This document shows, piece after piece, positions 28,898 to 37,402 of a stretch of 64,000 nucleotides of DNA. Source of the DNA: Acinetobacter sp. ANC 3813. GTDB lineage: Bacteria > Pseudomonadota > Gammaproteobacteria > Pseudomonadales > Moraxellaceae. The notes below the pieces were generated by a model that was given only the letters and a program-made list of their open reading frames with translations, did no database searches and was not told the origin of the DNA. Every line of letters begins with the position of its first letter. Position 1 is the first letter of the stretch. The stretch spans positions 186,001 to 250,000 of the forward strand of contig NZ_NEGK01000004.1 of NCBI RefSeq assembly GCF_002135435.1, read 5' to 3'. The position numbers and the translations under genes are program-made.

Positions 28898-29194
28898 ATG
28901 AAAAAATTAGCTTTTCTGCTTTTGGTTGCTGCGGCAAGTTTTAGCCATGCCGCTGATGTTGAAAGTTTCGTGACTGCAGAACGTCAGACCATTACCCTTG
29001 GCGACACAGTAGAAGAAATGCAGGCACGCATGAAAGCGTCTCCGATGAGTGTCATCTCCCATGCATTGCCTGAAAAAGATCAAAAAGCGCACTTGGCGAT
29101 TGATTACACTTATGAAATTGAAAATGTGCGCTATGTAATCACGATTATCAACGACAAAATCAGCAAGATTCAAACTGAAAGTCTCGATAAATAA
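28898..29194 (+). CDS. Small secreted protein, SmpA/DUF2845-like
   Basis: A 98-residue protein with a clear signal peptide (M-K-K-L-A-F-L-L-L-V-A-A..S-H-A, cleavage before A-D-V-E-S). The mature domain has L-G-D-T-V-E-E-M-Q-A-R-M, then a strand Y-T-Y-E-I-E-N-V-R-Y-V-I-T-I-I-N-D-K-I-S-K-I. The helix-helix-sheet pattern and the G-D-T-x-x-E motif resemble the SmpA/OmlA (BamE-like) or DUF2845 folds; I cannot decide between them. Probably periplasmic; role unknown. The ATG follows a GGGG purine run. A terminator lies 50 bases after the stop. Confidence 0.75.
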   Translation: MKKLAFLLLVAAASFSHAADVESFVTAERQTITLGDTVEEMQARMKASPMSVISHALPEKDQKAHLAIDYTYEIENVRYVITIINDKISKIQTESLDK

Positions 29195-29244
29195 GCTGAG
29201 CCAAAAACAGCCAGCTGCATCGAATTGAATACTTTCTTTAAAGA

Positions 29245-29274
29245 AAAAACCCATTGCCGAGACAATGGGTTTTT
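29245..29274. terminator. Bidirectional terminator
   Basis: A 12-base stem (AAAAACCCATTG with CAATGGGTTTTT, 6-base loop) lies between two convergent genes and can serve both. Confidence 0.87.
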
Positions 29275-29304
29275 GATTTTTATGAAATATAAACAGCGTT
29301 AATT

Positions 29305-29766
29305 CTAAGCCTGATCATCTTTTTTGAATTTGCCCAAAACATCTGTCGCTTTCTTTTTCAGCTCATCGAACTTTTCTGTGGCTTGCACTTTTAACTCGTC
29401 CAGCTTCACCGAAGCTTCTTGCTTCAATTCAGCAGCTTTCAGTTTTGCCTCATCAAATTTATGGCTGGCTTCATCTTTTAAATGATCCAGTTTTTCATGT
29501 GCAGATGCTTTGGCATGCTCAGCTTTAGCTTTAAGATCTTCAACTTTTTCTTCTGCTGCCGCTTTACTGTCAGCATGCTGCTCTGCAGAATCCCGCTTCA
29601 GTTCATCCAGCTTTTTTTCACCTTCAAGCGCAGCTTCTTTTACCGAATGCTTCAAGTCATCTACCGCTTTTTCGCCTTCAAGCTTCGCTTCTTTGGCAGA
29701 ATGTTTTAGATCATCCCCCAATTCAGCCGCTTTATTTTTTAAGTCATCAAGCTGAGTATTGCTCAT
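29305..29766 (-). CDS. LEA-like hydrophilin (desiccation-tolerance type)
   Basis: A 153-residue, extremely hydrophilic protein made of Lys, Glu, Asp and Ala with no Pro, Cys, Trp or Tyr. Units of the form [DE]-[DEH]-L-K-x-x-A recur at about residues 18, 36, 54, 76, 94, 123 and 134, mostly 18 residues apart. D-D-L-K-H-S-x-K-E-A-x-L-E-G-E-K occurs twice in tandem. There is no signal peptide. This is the pattern of group 3 LEA proteins and of the Acinetobacter hydrophilins reported to support survival on drying (DtpA/DtpB). A protective cytoplasmic role is inferred from composition, not from a catalytic motif. A dyad lies in the upstream region. Confidence 0.8.
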   Translation of the reverse strand: MSNTQLDDLKNKAAELGDDLKHSAKEAKLEGEKAVDDLKHSVKEAALEGEKKLDELKRDSAEQHADSKAAAEEKVEDLKAKAEHAKASAHEKLDHLKDEASHKFDEAKLKAAELKQEASVKLDELKVQATEKFDELKKKATDVLGKFKKDDQA

Positions 29767-29784
29767 AGTGTTACCTTCCTGAAT

Positions 29785-29813
29785 GTTATGCCTTGTCTAA
29801 CAATAGGTATAAC
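29785..29813. promoter_or_regulatory. Imperfect dyad upstream of hydrophilin gene
   Basis: GTTATGCCT and AGGTATAAC form 9-base arms with one mismatch around an 11-base spacer, 19-47 bases before the start codon. The position suits an operator or promoter element; no regulator is known. Confidence 0.35.
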
Positions 29814-29944
29814 ACTTAAATGGAGAAATAATACTCAAATCAGCATTTCTACACACTTTATGACAAACTGAAATATAGCGGGACGCTTCAGTTAAAGTCT
29901 GAACCTATCAATACAATTAATATTCAAATACGATGAAGCCACAC

Positions 29945-30679
29945 CTAGCCTTCTGTGCTTTCACTCAAAAGCTGATGAACACTGTCCTGATCGGTAAATC
30001 GGCTGCGCCAATTTTCTACATAGGGATGATAATATTGAAAGCGCTGTAAAAATAAATTCAGCACCAAGGTATGAATGTCTTGATCCGTTATCGCCTGCAA
30101 TGGATGTGCTTCACACAATTGATGCATTTTATACAAGGCTTTATCCGAAGTCTCACCCGCAACACAGTACCAAATTAATGCCTTTTTAAATTGTCCCTGC
30201 TGTTCAAAATATTCTCCCAGCTGTTCAGCGGCAATTTTATCTTCGCCTAATATAATCAATTGTTTAAGCGCTATCATAAGATCTTGATATTCAGCTTGGC
30301 TGCGGTCATTGGAATTTAAACGCGCAATTAGAGTCTCACGATGATTTTTTTGTTCATCAGCTGACATCTCCGGCAGGTCTATATAATTTTCAATGATGTT
30401 ATTTACGAGTAAATCGTTTAAATAACAGTAGATCAATGTCCATCCATACTGATGCGCTAAAGATAAGCCGTGAATAAATTCATAATCCTTCTTGTGCTCC
30501 CGCAAGAAAATCGCCAAAGCAGGCCGGTATTCCATCAGCAAAATTTCACTATAATCCAGCGGTACCCGTCCATGCCGCCGAGCGAATTGGGCAGCAGCTA
30601 TATTGAATTTTTTTCTTTTAATCTGCCGATAAAACAGTACTGACGCAGCAGCGATGAGCAATACAATAAGATAAATCAT
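29945..30679 (-). CDS. Membrane-anchored helical protein (paralog 2)
   Basis: A 244-residue protein of unknown function. An N-terminal membrane helix (about 2-17) precedes a basic stretch and a helix-rich, probably cytoplasmic, domain with aromatic residues, in a style similar to TPR/Sel1 repeats (for example L-G-E-Y-F-E-Q-Q-G-Q-F-K-K-A-L-I-W-Y). It is clearly related to its upstream neighbour: both have A-R-x-x-G-x-V-P-x-x-Y near residue 35, a Y-G-[WF] region, and Y-[LV]-E-N-W near the end. Its start overlaps the neighbour's stop by 4 bases, so the pair is translationally coupled. Confidence 0.7.
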   Translation of the reverse strand: MIYLIVLLIAAASVLFYRQIKRKKFNIAAAQFARRHGRVPLDYSEILLMEYRPALAIFLREHKKDYEFIHGLSLAHQYGWTLIYCYLNDLLVNNIIENYIDLPEMSADEQKNHRETLIARLNSNDRSQAEYQDLMIALKQLIILGEDKIAAEQLGEYFEQQGQFKKALIWYCVAGETSDKALYKMHQLCEAHPLQAITDQDIHTLVLNLFLQRFQYYHPYVENWRSRFTDQDSVHQLLSESTEG

Positions 30680-31392
30680 TGAGCACCCGCTAAATTTTGT
30701 GCATTCAGTAATTCATTCCAATTTTCTAAATAAGGGCTGCGGGAAAAAATTTCATAATAGACATCCTGAATAAAAACATCTTCAAAAAAATTGTCATTCA
30801 AGATGACATTGGGATATTGCTGAATGGCGCGCATGCTGCGTGTGACATGCTCTTCTGTATTATTCACTTCAGATGCGCGAATATATAAATGAACGCCAAA
30901 CATTAAGTTTACAGGCACCAGCCGCCCTTCTGTAAATAGATCAGCTAAGGTAGATGCTGCATCAGCATTTCCCTGTAAGGCTAATAACTTCAGGTTGAAA
31001 ATAATGTCTTGAATTTGATTCTCTGTAAGTTTTGGCTGCTGGAGCTGTTCAGCCAGGTCTGCATAGCGCTGTTCTGAATCTTCTTTTGTAATAAAATGAT
31101 TTTCTATTAATTGGCGCTCTACCAATATGGATGCATACCAATTGCACATCATAAATCCATAGGTTTGTGTGAAATTCCGTTCTTTTAAAAATGAAAATTC
31201 ATCCGCTTCATGACTGTTATGCCTTAAATAGTATAATAAATGATCACGGGTATAACTTACAGGCACATTGCCATAAATTCGTGCATATTCCGCTATGGCT
31301 GGAAGCATTTTGTATTGATAAATTAATTGAAATAACAGCAATAAAACAACAAGCACAGCGAAAACGCTGCCTGCAATCCAAAGCCAATGCAT
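30676..31392 (-). CDS. Membrane-anchored helical protein (paralog 1)
   Basis: A 238-residue protein of unknown function and the first gene of a coupled pair. An N-terminal membrane helix (about 5-25) is followed by A-R-I-Y-G-N-V-P-V-S-Y and a helical domain. That domain includes L-Q-G-N-A-D-A-A-S-T-L-A-D-L-F-T-E-G, which has the character of a Sel1/TPR repeat, and the C-terminus carries P-Y-L-E-N-W. Its similarity to the downstream protein across the full length indicates tandem duplication. A shared membrane complex is inference. Confidence 0.7.
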   Translation of the reverse strand: MHWLWIAGSVFAVLVVLLLLFQLIYQYKMLPAIAEYARIYGNVPVSYTRDHLLYYLRHNSHEADEFSFLKERNFTQTYGFMMCNWYASILVERQLIENHFITKEDSEQRYADLAEQLQQPKLTENQIQDIIFNLKLLALQGNADAASTLADLFTEGRLVPVNLMFGVHLYIRASEVNNTEEHVTRSMRAIQQYPNVILNDNFFEDVFIQDVYYEIFSRSPYLENWNELLNAQNLAGAQ

Positions 31393-31520
31393 TTTTTATC
31401 TCTTTGTTAATATTTTATTTATTTATAGTATAAAAATATAAGATTCCCTATGCTTTTCAGCATCTTTTGAATAATTATTTTAAAAATTTTAATGTTTATT
31501 AATGACAGCAAAACTCAAAA

Positions 31521-31546
31521 ATGAGATGGCGGAAATGCCATCTCAT
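31521..31546 (-). terminator. Terminator of HEPN-like gene
   Basis: A perfect 10-base stem (ATGAGATGGC with GCCATCTCAT) followed on the minus strand by TTTTTG, 8 bases after the stop. Confidence 0.82.
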
Positions 31547-31553
31547 CAAGCCA

Positions 31554-32354
31554 TTATTTTTTTACTGTACTGATAAAGCTGATCACCGCAAACAGCCAAA
31601 TAAACAGGATAAAACTGCGTTCCCGTGTAAAGTGCTCGACATTTGAACCATGCACAATATTATGACGTGTAGCGGTGACCGTAGAACTGCTGTCCATTTT
31701 CAGCGCCTGCAGCTCTAAAAAGTAGGGATTAATGTCACTGGCGATTTTCACCTTATGCCATAAGCTTTTCACTTCGTGGCCTTTTAAGCCCGGTACAATT
31801 TTATAGACATCGACATATTTGCTTTGATTCAGCTGCAAATAGCCGCGCTCTGCCAGCGCCTCAGTTAAAATCCCTTCGATTTGACCATATAGCACAGTTA
31901 CACAGCCTGCATAAGCCTGCTGCTGATACATCTGTAAGCATTGCTCAATCACAGTGCGGTGTTTAGGCAAATTCTCCCCAATCTTCAAGGCATCTACAGC
32001 GGTGAATAATTCTTTTTGAAAATATGCTTTTTCAATTAAATCCAGCAATGAAAATTGATCCATCTCTGATTCATTTTCATTGGCTAATTTCCAAAAATAC
32101 AGCAAATTCAATGCATCATTTGCAGTTGGTCCATCGCCTTCAAATTCAACCTGATCGGCAAGCCCATCAAAATAAGGCTCGGTCTGCGCCAAGGTTCGAA
32201 GCGCTGCCACCAGCTGTCCGTGCGCAGCGGAACCCATGCTTTGTAAATACTGCTCGGCAGTTTTTAGGATGTGGCTGCCTAGCTGTTTTTGACTGCCTGC
32301 ATTTTGTTTAATGCGCGTCACGGGCTGTGCAAAATCATAATCATCATCGATCAT
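31554..32354 (-). CDS. Tail-anchored protein with HEPN-like R-x4-H motif
   Basis: A 266-residue protein of unknown function. The N-terminal half is soluble and helical. The segment Y-A-G-C-V-T-V-L-Y-G-Q-I-E-G-I-L-T (about 148-164), followed by T-A-T-R-H-N-I-V-H-G-S with Arg230 and His235, fits the R-x4-6-H signature and helix layout of HEPN-type RNases found in abortive-infection and toxin systems. A single C-terminal hydrophobic helix (about 247-262) would anchor it in the membrane with the domain inside the cell. AGAAGGAT precedes the start. No antitoxin-like partner is adjacent, and the neighbours look ordinary. The HEPN reading is from the motif only. Confidence 0.6.
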   Translation of the reverse strand: MIDDDYDFAQPVTRIKQNAGSQKQLGSHILKTAEQYLQSMGSAAHGQLVAALRTLAQTEPYFDGLADQVEFEGDGPTANDALNLLYFWKLANENESEMDQFSLLDLIEKAYFQKELFTAVDALKIGENLPKHRTVIEQCLQMYQQQAYAGCVTVLYGQIEGILTEALAERGYLQLNQSKYVDVYKIVPGLKGHEVKSLWHKVKIASDINPYFLELQALKMDSSSTVTATRHNIVHGSNVEHFTRERSFILFIWLFAVISFISTVKK

Positions 32355-32465
32355 GGAATGATCCTTCTAAAACGGGCCGATTGAGGGAAAACATTATCGC
32401 TGTTCTTTGCTGCAGGACACAACCGCATTAGCCTGTATTCGTTTCATCTTTCTCGGTTCATCTAT

Positions 32466-33110
32466 TTAATGCCATGTCTGGTAAACGCTGAACAATAAAT
32501 TTTCTGTATCACTTAAAGCCCAATAACGGTGCTGAAAGTTTGGATATTTTTCCGGAAGAGTGGCAGCAGGTATGCGGGTAAAAGACATATAACAGGCATT
32601 GACCGCTTGGCTTAAATATTCGGTTGAGCCTTGCACAAAATAGGAATCATGATTCATATAGTCATGATGATTAGAATAGATTGGATTTGGCTGAACGTAA
32701 TGCAATGTTTTGCGCCATCCGCGCCAGCGCTTTTTAATGGCAGGCTTCACACATTCAACCATGGCGTCATTTTGACTGGCGTCGCGCAGCGCCTTTTGCT
32801 GAATCCCCTCTCTGACCCGATTGTCGATGGCATACACCAGCACAACATTCCCCGTCATGGGAGAGTGATTGCGGTAAAAGATTAAGACTGGCTGCTGCAG
32901 CTGTGGAAATTGCTGATGATCGATCTGAATAGCATCGACCAGCTGATGCTGAAATGCCTGATGCTGCTGATATGTGCCTAGCAGCAATACCCCCAAGATA
33001 AAAAACACCACACAAATACACACAATGACCGCCAGCGCGACGGCCCCAATCAGGCCATAGCGCAGTATTTGCAGCACGTGATGCAAATAGCTATACCCAT
33101 TCCTGTGCAT
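32466..33110 (-). CDS. Single-pass membrane protein, unknown
   Basis: A 214-residue protein with one strong N-terminal membrane helix (about residues 15-42) and a His/Gln-rich exterior domain, I-Q-I-D-H-Q-Q-F-P-Q-L-Q-Q-P-V-L-I-F-Y. The rest is soluble and aromatic-rich (N-P-I-Y-S-N-H-H-D-Y-M-N-H-D). I do not recognise a family. A GTG at 33146 would add 12 residues, but AAGGA lies 8 bases before ATG 33110, so that start is preferred. About 110 bases separate it from the downstream HEPN-like gene. Confidence 0.6.
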   Translation of the reverse strand: MHRNGYSYLHHVLQILRYGLIGAVALAVIVCICVVFFILGVLLLGTYQQHQAFQHQLVDAIQIDHQQFPQLQQPVLIFYRNHSPMTGNVVLVYAIDNRVREGIQQKALRDASQNDAMVECVKPAIKKRWRGWRKTLHYVQPNPIYSNHHDYMNHDSYFVQGSTEYLSQAVNACYMSFTRIPAATLPEKYPNFQHRYWALSDTENLLFSVYQTWH

Positions 33111-33392
33111 TCTTATTGTCCTTATTGTTTTAGCAGGCTGAAGCACTGCTGATTTAAGAATGTTTTTATTCAGTGTTGTGTATATTTAAAGGCGCATCAA
33201 GTGTATCTATAGGCAACTTTTGCAAAGATTTTCATCTTTTGTATCTAAGGCAAATGCTGTGCTGGACTGTATTTAAATTACTTGCCGATTTAACTCTTTT
33301 GAAAAGAATTCAACGATTCACTTGTGCATCTGCTGGCTATCTAAGGTAAAATCGTTGACCTTATATAAAAGACGAATGAGCGAGTTCTATCC

Positions 33393-35465
33393 GTGCGTAA
33401 TATTTTAGTCACTAACGCCCTTCCATACGCTAATGGCCCGATCCATATGGGTCATTTACTTGGTTATATCCAAGCAGATATTTGGGTTCGTGCCATGCGT
33501 GCAATGGGTCATGATGTGACTTATGTCTGCGCGGACGACGCTCACGGCACAGCGATTATGCTGCGCGCGCAAGCCAACGGCATTTCTCCAGAAGAACAAA
33601 TTGCCAATGTGCAAAAAGAGCACATCCGTGATTTTGAAGGTTTTGGCGTGCATTTCGATCATTACGATTCGACCAATAGCGAAGAAAATAAAAATCGCTC
33701 GTCTGAAATTTACATCAAAAACCGTGAAGCGGGCAATATTGCCGTGCGTCCTGTGACTCAATTATTTGACCCAGAAAAAGGTATGTTCCTGTCTGACCGT
33801 TTTATTAAAGGCACATGCCCTAAATGTAAAGCGGAAGATCAGTACGGCGACTCGTGTGAAGTGTGCGGCACAACCTATAACGCCACTGAACTGCTGAATC
33901 CTAAATCGACGTTAAGCGGCGCAGCACCTGTAGAGAAATCTTCAGACCACTACTTTTTTAAACTGCCGAACTTTGCAGAATACCTGCAAAAATGGACACG
34001 TGATGAAGGCCGTCTGCCTGTATCTATTGCGAACAAGCTGGATGAATGGTTCGACAATGGCTTAAACGATTGGGACATTTCACGCGATGCGCCTTATTTC
34101 GGCTTTGAGATTCCAGATGCGCCAAACAAATATTTCTATGTTTGGGTAGATGCGCCAATTGGCTACATGTCGAGCTTTGAAAACTATATTAAGACCAAAC
34201 GTCCTGAACTCAGCTTTGAGGAATATTGGAAAAAAGATTCTAAAAATGAGGTGTATCACTTCATTGGCAAAGACATCGTGTATTTCCACGCGCTGTTCTG
34301 GCCTGCAATGCTGGAAGGCGCAAACTACCGCACTCCATCAGGTTTATTCGTAAATGGTTTCTTGACTGTTAATGGTCAGAAGATGTCGAAATCCCGCGGT
34401 ACGTTCATTAAAGCGGAAACGTATTTAGAGCATTTAAACCCTGAATATTTGCGTTACTACTTCGCGTCTAAACTTTCGGACAAAGTTGAAGATTCGGACT
34501 TGAACCTTGATGATTTCGTTCAGAAAGTAAACTCTGACTTAGTGGGTAAAGTAGTCAACATTGCCAGCCGCTGTGCAAAATTCATCAATACCAAATTTGA
34601 CAATAAATTGTCTGCAACTTGTGCAGAGCCTGAGTTAGTTCAAAGCTTTATTGATGCAGGCGCGTCAATCGCTGCGCAATACGAGTCACGTGAGTTCTCT
34701 GCAGCCATTCGTGAAATTATGGCGCTGGCGGACAAAGCTAACCAATACATTGATGAGAAAAAGCCTTGGGCTTTAGCGAAAATTGAAGGTGAAGAACAGC
34801 AAGTACATGACGTATGTTCTGTCGGTATTAACTTGTTCCGTCAATTGGCTGTGTATCTTGCGCCTGTACTTCCTACACTGGCAGATCAAGTTCAAGCCTT
34901 CTTGCAATTGGATGCGTTTGACTTTGCTTCACGTGAAACAATTCTTGTGGGTCATGAAATTGCATTGTTCCAACCGCTTATGCAGCGTGTAGATCCGAAA
35001 GCTGTGGCGGCTATGGTGGATGCGTCTAAAGATTCTTTAGCTGCGCCTGCGGAAGCGCCTAAAGTTGAAAAGAAAAAAGAGAAGAAAGCTGCTGAGAAAA
35101 AGCCTGAGCCTAAAGTCGGTGAAGCTGCTCTTAACACAAGCACTATCGGTATCGAAGACTTTATGAAAGTTGACCTGCGTGTGGCTGAAGTTTTAGAAGC
35201 AGCTCACGTAGAAGGTTCTGAAAAACTTCTTCAATTGACTTTAAATGTCGGCGAAGCTGAACCACGCAACGTGTTTAGCGGTATCCGTGAGTTCTATGAG
35301 CCCGAAGACCTTAAAGGTAAATTGGTGGTGATGGTGGCTAACCTTGCACCACGTAAGATGCGTTTTGGTATTTCTAACGGTATGGTTTTAGCTGCGGGTA
35401 ATGGCGAAGGTGTTTGGGTGATTTCACCTGAATCAGGTGCTAAAGCTGGTGATAAAGTGTCTTAA
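33393..35465 (+). CDS. metG: Methionyl-tRNA synthetase
   Basis: A 690-residue class I synthetase charging tRNA-Met. HIGH-type motif as H-M-G-H near residue 18; a zinc knuckle C-P-K-C...C-E-V-C (about 145-160); K-M-S-K-S as [12 protein letters not shown] Lys/Glu/Ala-rich linker (about 550-580) leads to a C-terminal Trbp111-type tRNA-binding domain ([12 protein letters not shown]), which supports the dimeric long form. Start is GTG 33393, giving the conserved [15 protein letters not shown]; no in-frame ATG is nearer and the ribosome site is weak. A terminator follows. Confidence 0.97.
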   Translation: MRNILVTNALPYANGPIHMGHLLGYIQADIWVRAMRAMGHDVTYVCADDAHGTAIMLRAQANGISPEEQIANVQKEHIRDFEGFGVHFDHYDSTNSEENKNRSSEIYIKNREAGNIAVRPVTQLFDPEKGMFLSDRFIKGTCPKCKAEDQYGDSCEVCGTTYNATELLNPKSTLSGAAPVEKSSDHYFFKLPNFAEYLQKWTRDEGRLPVSIANKLDEWFDNGLNDWDISRDAPYFGFEIPDAPNKYFYVWVDAPIGYMSSFENYIKTKRPELSFEEYWKKDSKNEVYHFIGKDIVYFHALFWPAMLEGANYRTPSGLFVNGFLTVNGQKMSKSRGTFIKAETYLEHLNPEYLRYYFASKLSDKVEDSDLNLDDFVQKVNSDLVGKVVNIASRCAKFINTKFDNKLSATCAEPELVQSFIDAGASIAAQYESREFSAAIREIMALADKANQYIDEKKPWALAKIEGEEQQVHDVCSVGINLFRQLAVYLAPVLPTLADQVQAFLQLDAFDFASRETILVGHEIALFQPLMQRVDPKAVAAMVDASKDSLAAPAEAPKVEKKKEKKAAEKKPEPKVGEAALNTSTIGIEDFMKVDLRVAEVLEAAHVEGSEKLLQLTLNVGEAEPRNVFSGIREFYEPEDLKGKLVVMVANLAPRKMRFGISNGMVLAAGNGEGVWVISPESGAKAGDKVS

Positions 35466-35483
35466 AATTTAGATCTGAGATAA

Positions 35484-35513
35484 GAAAAAGCCTCTACGAT
35501 GTAGGGCTTTTTC
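35484..35513. terminator. Terminator between metG and PIN-like gene
   Basis: GAAAAAGCC pairs with GGCTTTTTC, extended by CTAC/GTAG in the loop, between two convergent genes; suited to both directions. Confidence 0.82.
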
Positions 35514-35530
35514 TTTTAAAATAAATAAGT

Positions 35531-36598
35531 TTACGGATTCGTATTAATCTGAATATTTACAACTTGTGTAGCTATACTTAAATATTCATAGGCTACTCTA
35601 ACTTTTAAAGAAAAGTTTTTATCTCTTGTAAATAAATAGTCACAAAAACAAGCATAGGAAGCATGCGACATATCGCTAAACGAAGCAATAAATCTTTTTT
35701 CTTTTTTATGTATACCTTCATCTTGATAGTATCCGATCATATTTAACATCGTATAAATTTGATTAACTTTTTGAAAAACATAAAAATCACTTTCAAGATT
35801 AAATCTTTTCTTTAATTGAAAAAAATCATCTAACTCAAGATTATCTAATTCAATATTATTTTGTTGCAACATTTCCCATATTTGAATTAAAACATTAGGA
35901 AATTCAATTTTCTTTAGATTATTAAGATCAATTTTCAATGAATCTCTAAAGTTCCTATGTGCTGATTGATCTTTATTAACATCCTCTAAATGTTGTATTG
36001 ATAATTGAACAAATGATTCATATTCTTTTTGTTGCATTCTAAGTTTAGGAATTTCAACTTTATACTTTTCTATTTCAGATAAAATATATTCATCTTTATC
36101 CTCACAACTTTCTAGAAAATTTAGAGAACTCTCTAAAAATATCAATAAATTATTTAAATTATTAATTTGCTCATTTTCAAGTTTTTTAAAATCCTTAATT
36201 CCACCAAATATTGCAAATAAATTATTTCTCAAAGGATGCACAAACTGATTTAAATAATTATTTTCTACATATTGGTTAAAATGTATTAAAGGCTCTTCCC
36301 AAGACCTAAAAATAGTATTGGTTACTTCGCCATTCTCAGTTATTAAAGTAATAAAATGAGCATTCAACTCTTTAAGTACATCTAAAAAGGCTAAACCATA
36401 AACACTACTTTTCCCATTAATAACTGATCGATATATTTCTTCGAGAGTAGTAGGAGAATAAACAACTTGAACTTCATTTTTCAAAAAATTGAATAACTCA
36501 GAGTCTTTTTTTAACAAACACTGTGGCTCTGTAAATAAATCTAAAATATTCTGATCTAAATAAGCTAAAGGTTTTCCTAAGTATTCTAGTTCGCTCAT
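35531..36598 (-). CDS. PIN-like nuclease-domain protein, AT-rich
   Basis: A 355-residue protein of unknown function in DNA visibly richer in A and T than its neighbours. The N-terminus L-A-Y-L-D-Q-N-I-L-D-L-F (Asp15, Asn17) and Y-S-P-T-T-L-E-E-I (Glu53/54), with D-M-S-H-A-S-Y-A-C-F-C-D and T-R-D-K-N-F near the C-terminus (Asp309, Asp320, Asp326), reproduce the acidic residues expected of a PIN-type Mg-dependent ribonuclease. A long helical insertion (about 90-290) separates the two halves. No antitoxin ORF overlaps it. Position next to a repeat cluster and odd composition suggest horizontal gain; a defence or toxin role is inference. Confidence 0.65.
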   Translation of the reverse strand: MSELEYLGKPLAYLDQNILDLFTEPQCLLKKDSELFNFLKNEVQVVYSPTTLEEIYRSVINGKSSVYGLAFLDVLKELNAHFITLITENGEVTNTIFRSWEEPLIHFNQYVENNYLNQFVHPLRNNLFAIFGGIKDFKKLENEQINNLNNLLIFLESSLNFLESCEDKDEYILSEIEKYKVEIPKLRMQQKEYESFVQLSIQHLEDVNKDQSAHRNFRDSLKIDLNNLKKIEFPNVLIQIWEMLQQNNIELDNLELDDFFQLKKRFNLESDFYVFQKVNQIYTMLNMIGYYQDEGIHKKEKRFIASFSDMSHASYACFCDYLFTRDKNFSLKVRVAYEYLSIATQVVNIQINTNP

Positions 36599-36734
36599 AC
36601 GCCGCTCTTTTTCATTAATTCTTAGTAAGTAAACTAAAAATTATTAAACAATATATTAAAAACATCATATGTATTTAAATTTTATAAACTTTTTATAGAT
36701 ATCCAGCTAAGTTGCTTTCAAAAACTCTCCCTAG

Positions 36735-36955
36735 CCCTCTCTTAAAAGGAGAGGGAAATTCTTTGTGAATTCTAAGACAGTATTCAATCAAATGACTTGC
36801 GACATGGATGTCGCCCGTTCGTTAGGGGCACATGGACGAGTCCTCTAACGAACAAAGGGGTTTTGTTACTTTTGCCCCGACAAAAGTAAGGCTAATTTTC
36901 CTCAAATATCAAAATACCCTCACCCAAACCTTCTCCCATAGGGAGAGGGAGTTTC
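36735..36955. repeat. Cluster of palindromic intergenic repeats
   Basis: Four or five stem-loops are packed together. CCCTCTC/GAGAGGG (36735-36755); GCGACAT/ATGTCGC with a 2-base loop (36799-36814); GTTCGTTAG/CTAACGAAC (36817-36853); TTACTTTTG/CAAAAGTAA with a 6-base loop (36866-36889); and TCTCCC/GGGAGA (36932-36946). An ORF at 36832-37098 runs across them and has no coding character. The pattern suggests a dispersed intergenic repeat or small non-autonomous element; its copy number cannot be seen from one window. Confidence 0.6.
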
Positions 36956-36991
36956 TAACAAACTTTAAAACGTATACATCAACCACCCACA

Positions 36992-37019
36992 AAAAAGCCC
37001 CTAACACTAGAGGCTTTTT
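36992..37019 (-). terminator. Terminator of 37-residue membrane protein gene
   Basis: AAAAAGCC pairs with GGCTTTTT with a further CTA/TAG in the loop, 8 bases after the small-gene stop; the minus-strand T-run follows. Confidence 0.78.
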
Positions 37020-37027
37020 AGTACATT

Positions 37028-37141
37028 TTAAGCGAGTACAAATTCCCAAATCACATAACCAACTCCAAAACCGAGTAAGGAATATGCTACGAGAATAAAA
37101 TAGACAAAACTCGCTTTGTTTTTCTTTTTCCAGAAACTCAT
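37028..37141 (-). CDS. 37-residue single-pass membrane protein
   Basis: A very short gene found by direct reading of the minus strand. The peptide starts M-S-F-W-K-K-K-N-K-A-S-F (basic, cytoplasmic side) and continues into a hydrophobic helix (V-Y-F-I-L-V-A-Y-S-L-L-G-F-G-V-G-Y-V-I) ending W-E-F-V-L-A. AGGTGG lies 4 bases before the ATG, and a terminator follows the stop at once, which together make a complete transcription unit. Function unknown; small one-helix proteins often modulate larger membrane complexes. Confidence 0.75.
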   Translation of the reverse strand: MSFWKKKNKASFVYFILVAYSLLGFGVGYVIWEFVLA

Positions 37142-37402
37142 ACTGCCACCTAAATATACAGATTTGCACCATGTTAGCGCGTATAAAATAAAAAGTAAAA
37201 CCAGCTAAATATTTATTTAACAACAACTTTTAAATAAAAAACATCCTTTTTAAAACATAAAAGTCAATATACAGATTGGCACTATTTTTCTAATACAGAT
37301 ACTGACCTCTAAATTTCAGACAAAACATCCTACCGTCATAATTTCAAATTCACATAAATCTATGCTAAAAATTAAACAACTTCAGAACATACAAGAACCG
37401 CA

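Noticed and set aside
28809..28901. 30-codon ORF ending across the start codon of the 98-residue protein gene, possible leader peptide
   Set aside because: ATGA-type overlap is suggestive but there is no Shine-Dalgarno and the sequence has no leader features such as codon runs.
36799..36853. Possible hammerhead-type ribozyme in the repeat cluster (GACGAGTCC near a GAAC)
   Set aside because: The required CUGANGA and GAAA core sequences are not both present and the stems do not form a three-way junction.
36832..37098. 88-codon plus-strand ORF in the palindrome cluster
   Set aside because: It runs through several inverted repeats, a terminator and the antisense of the 37-residue gene; it looks like a chance frame.
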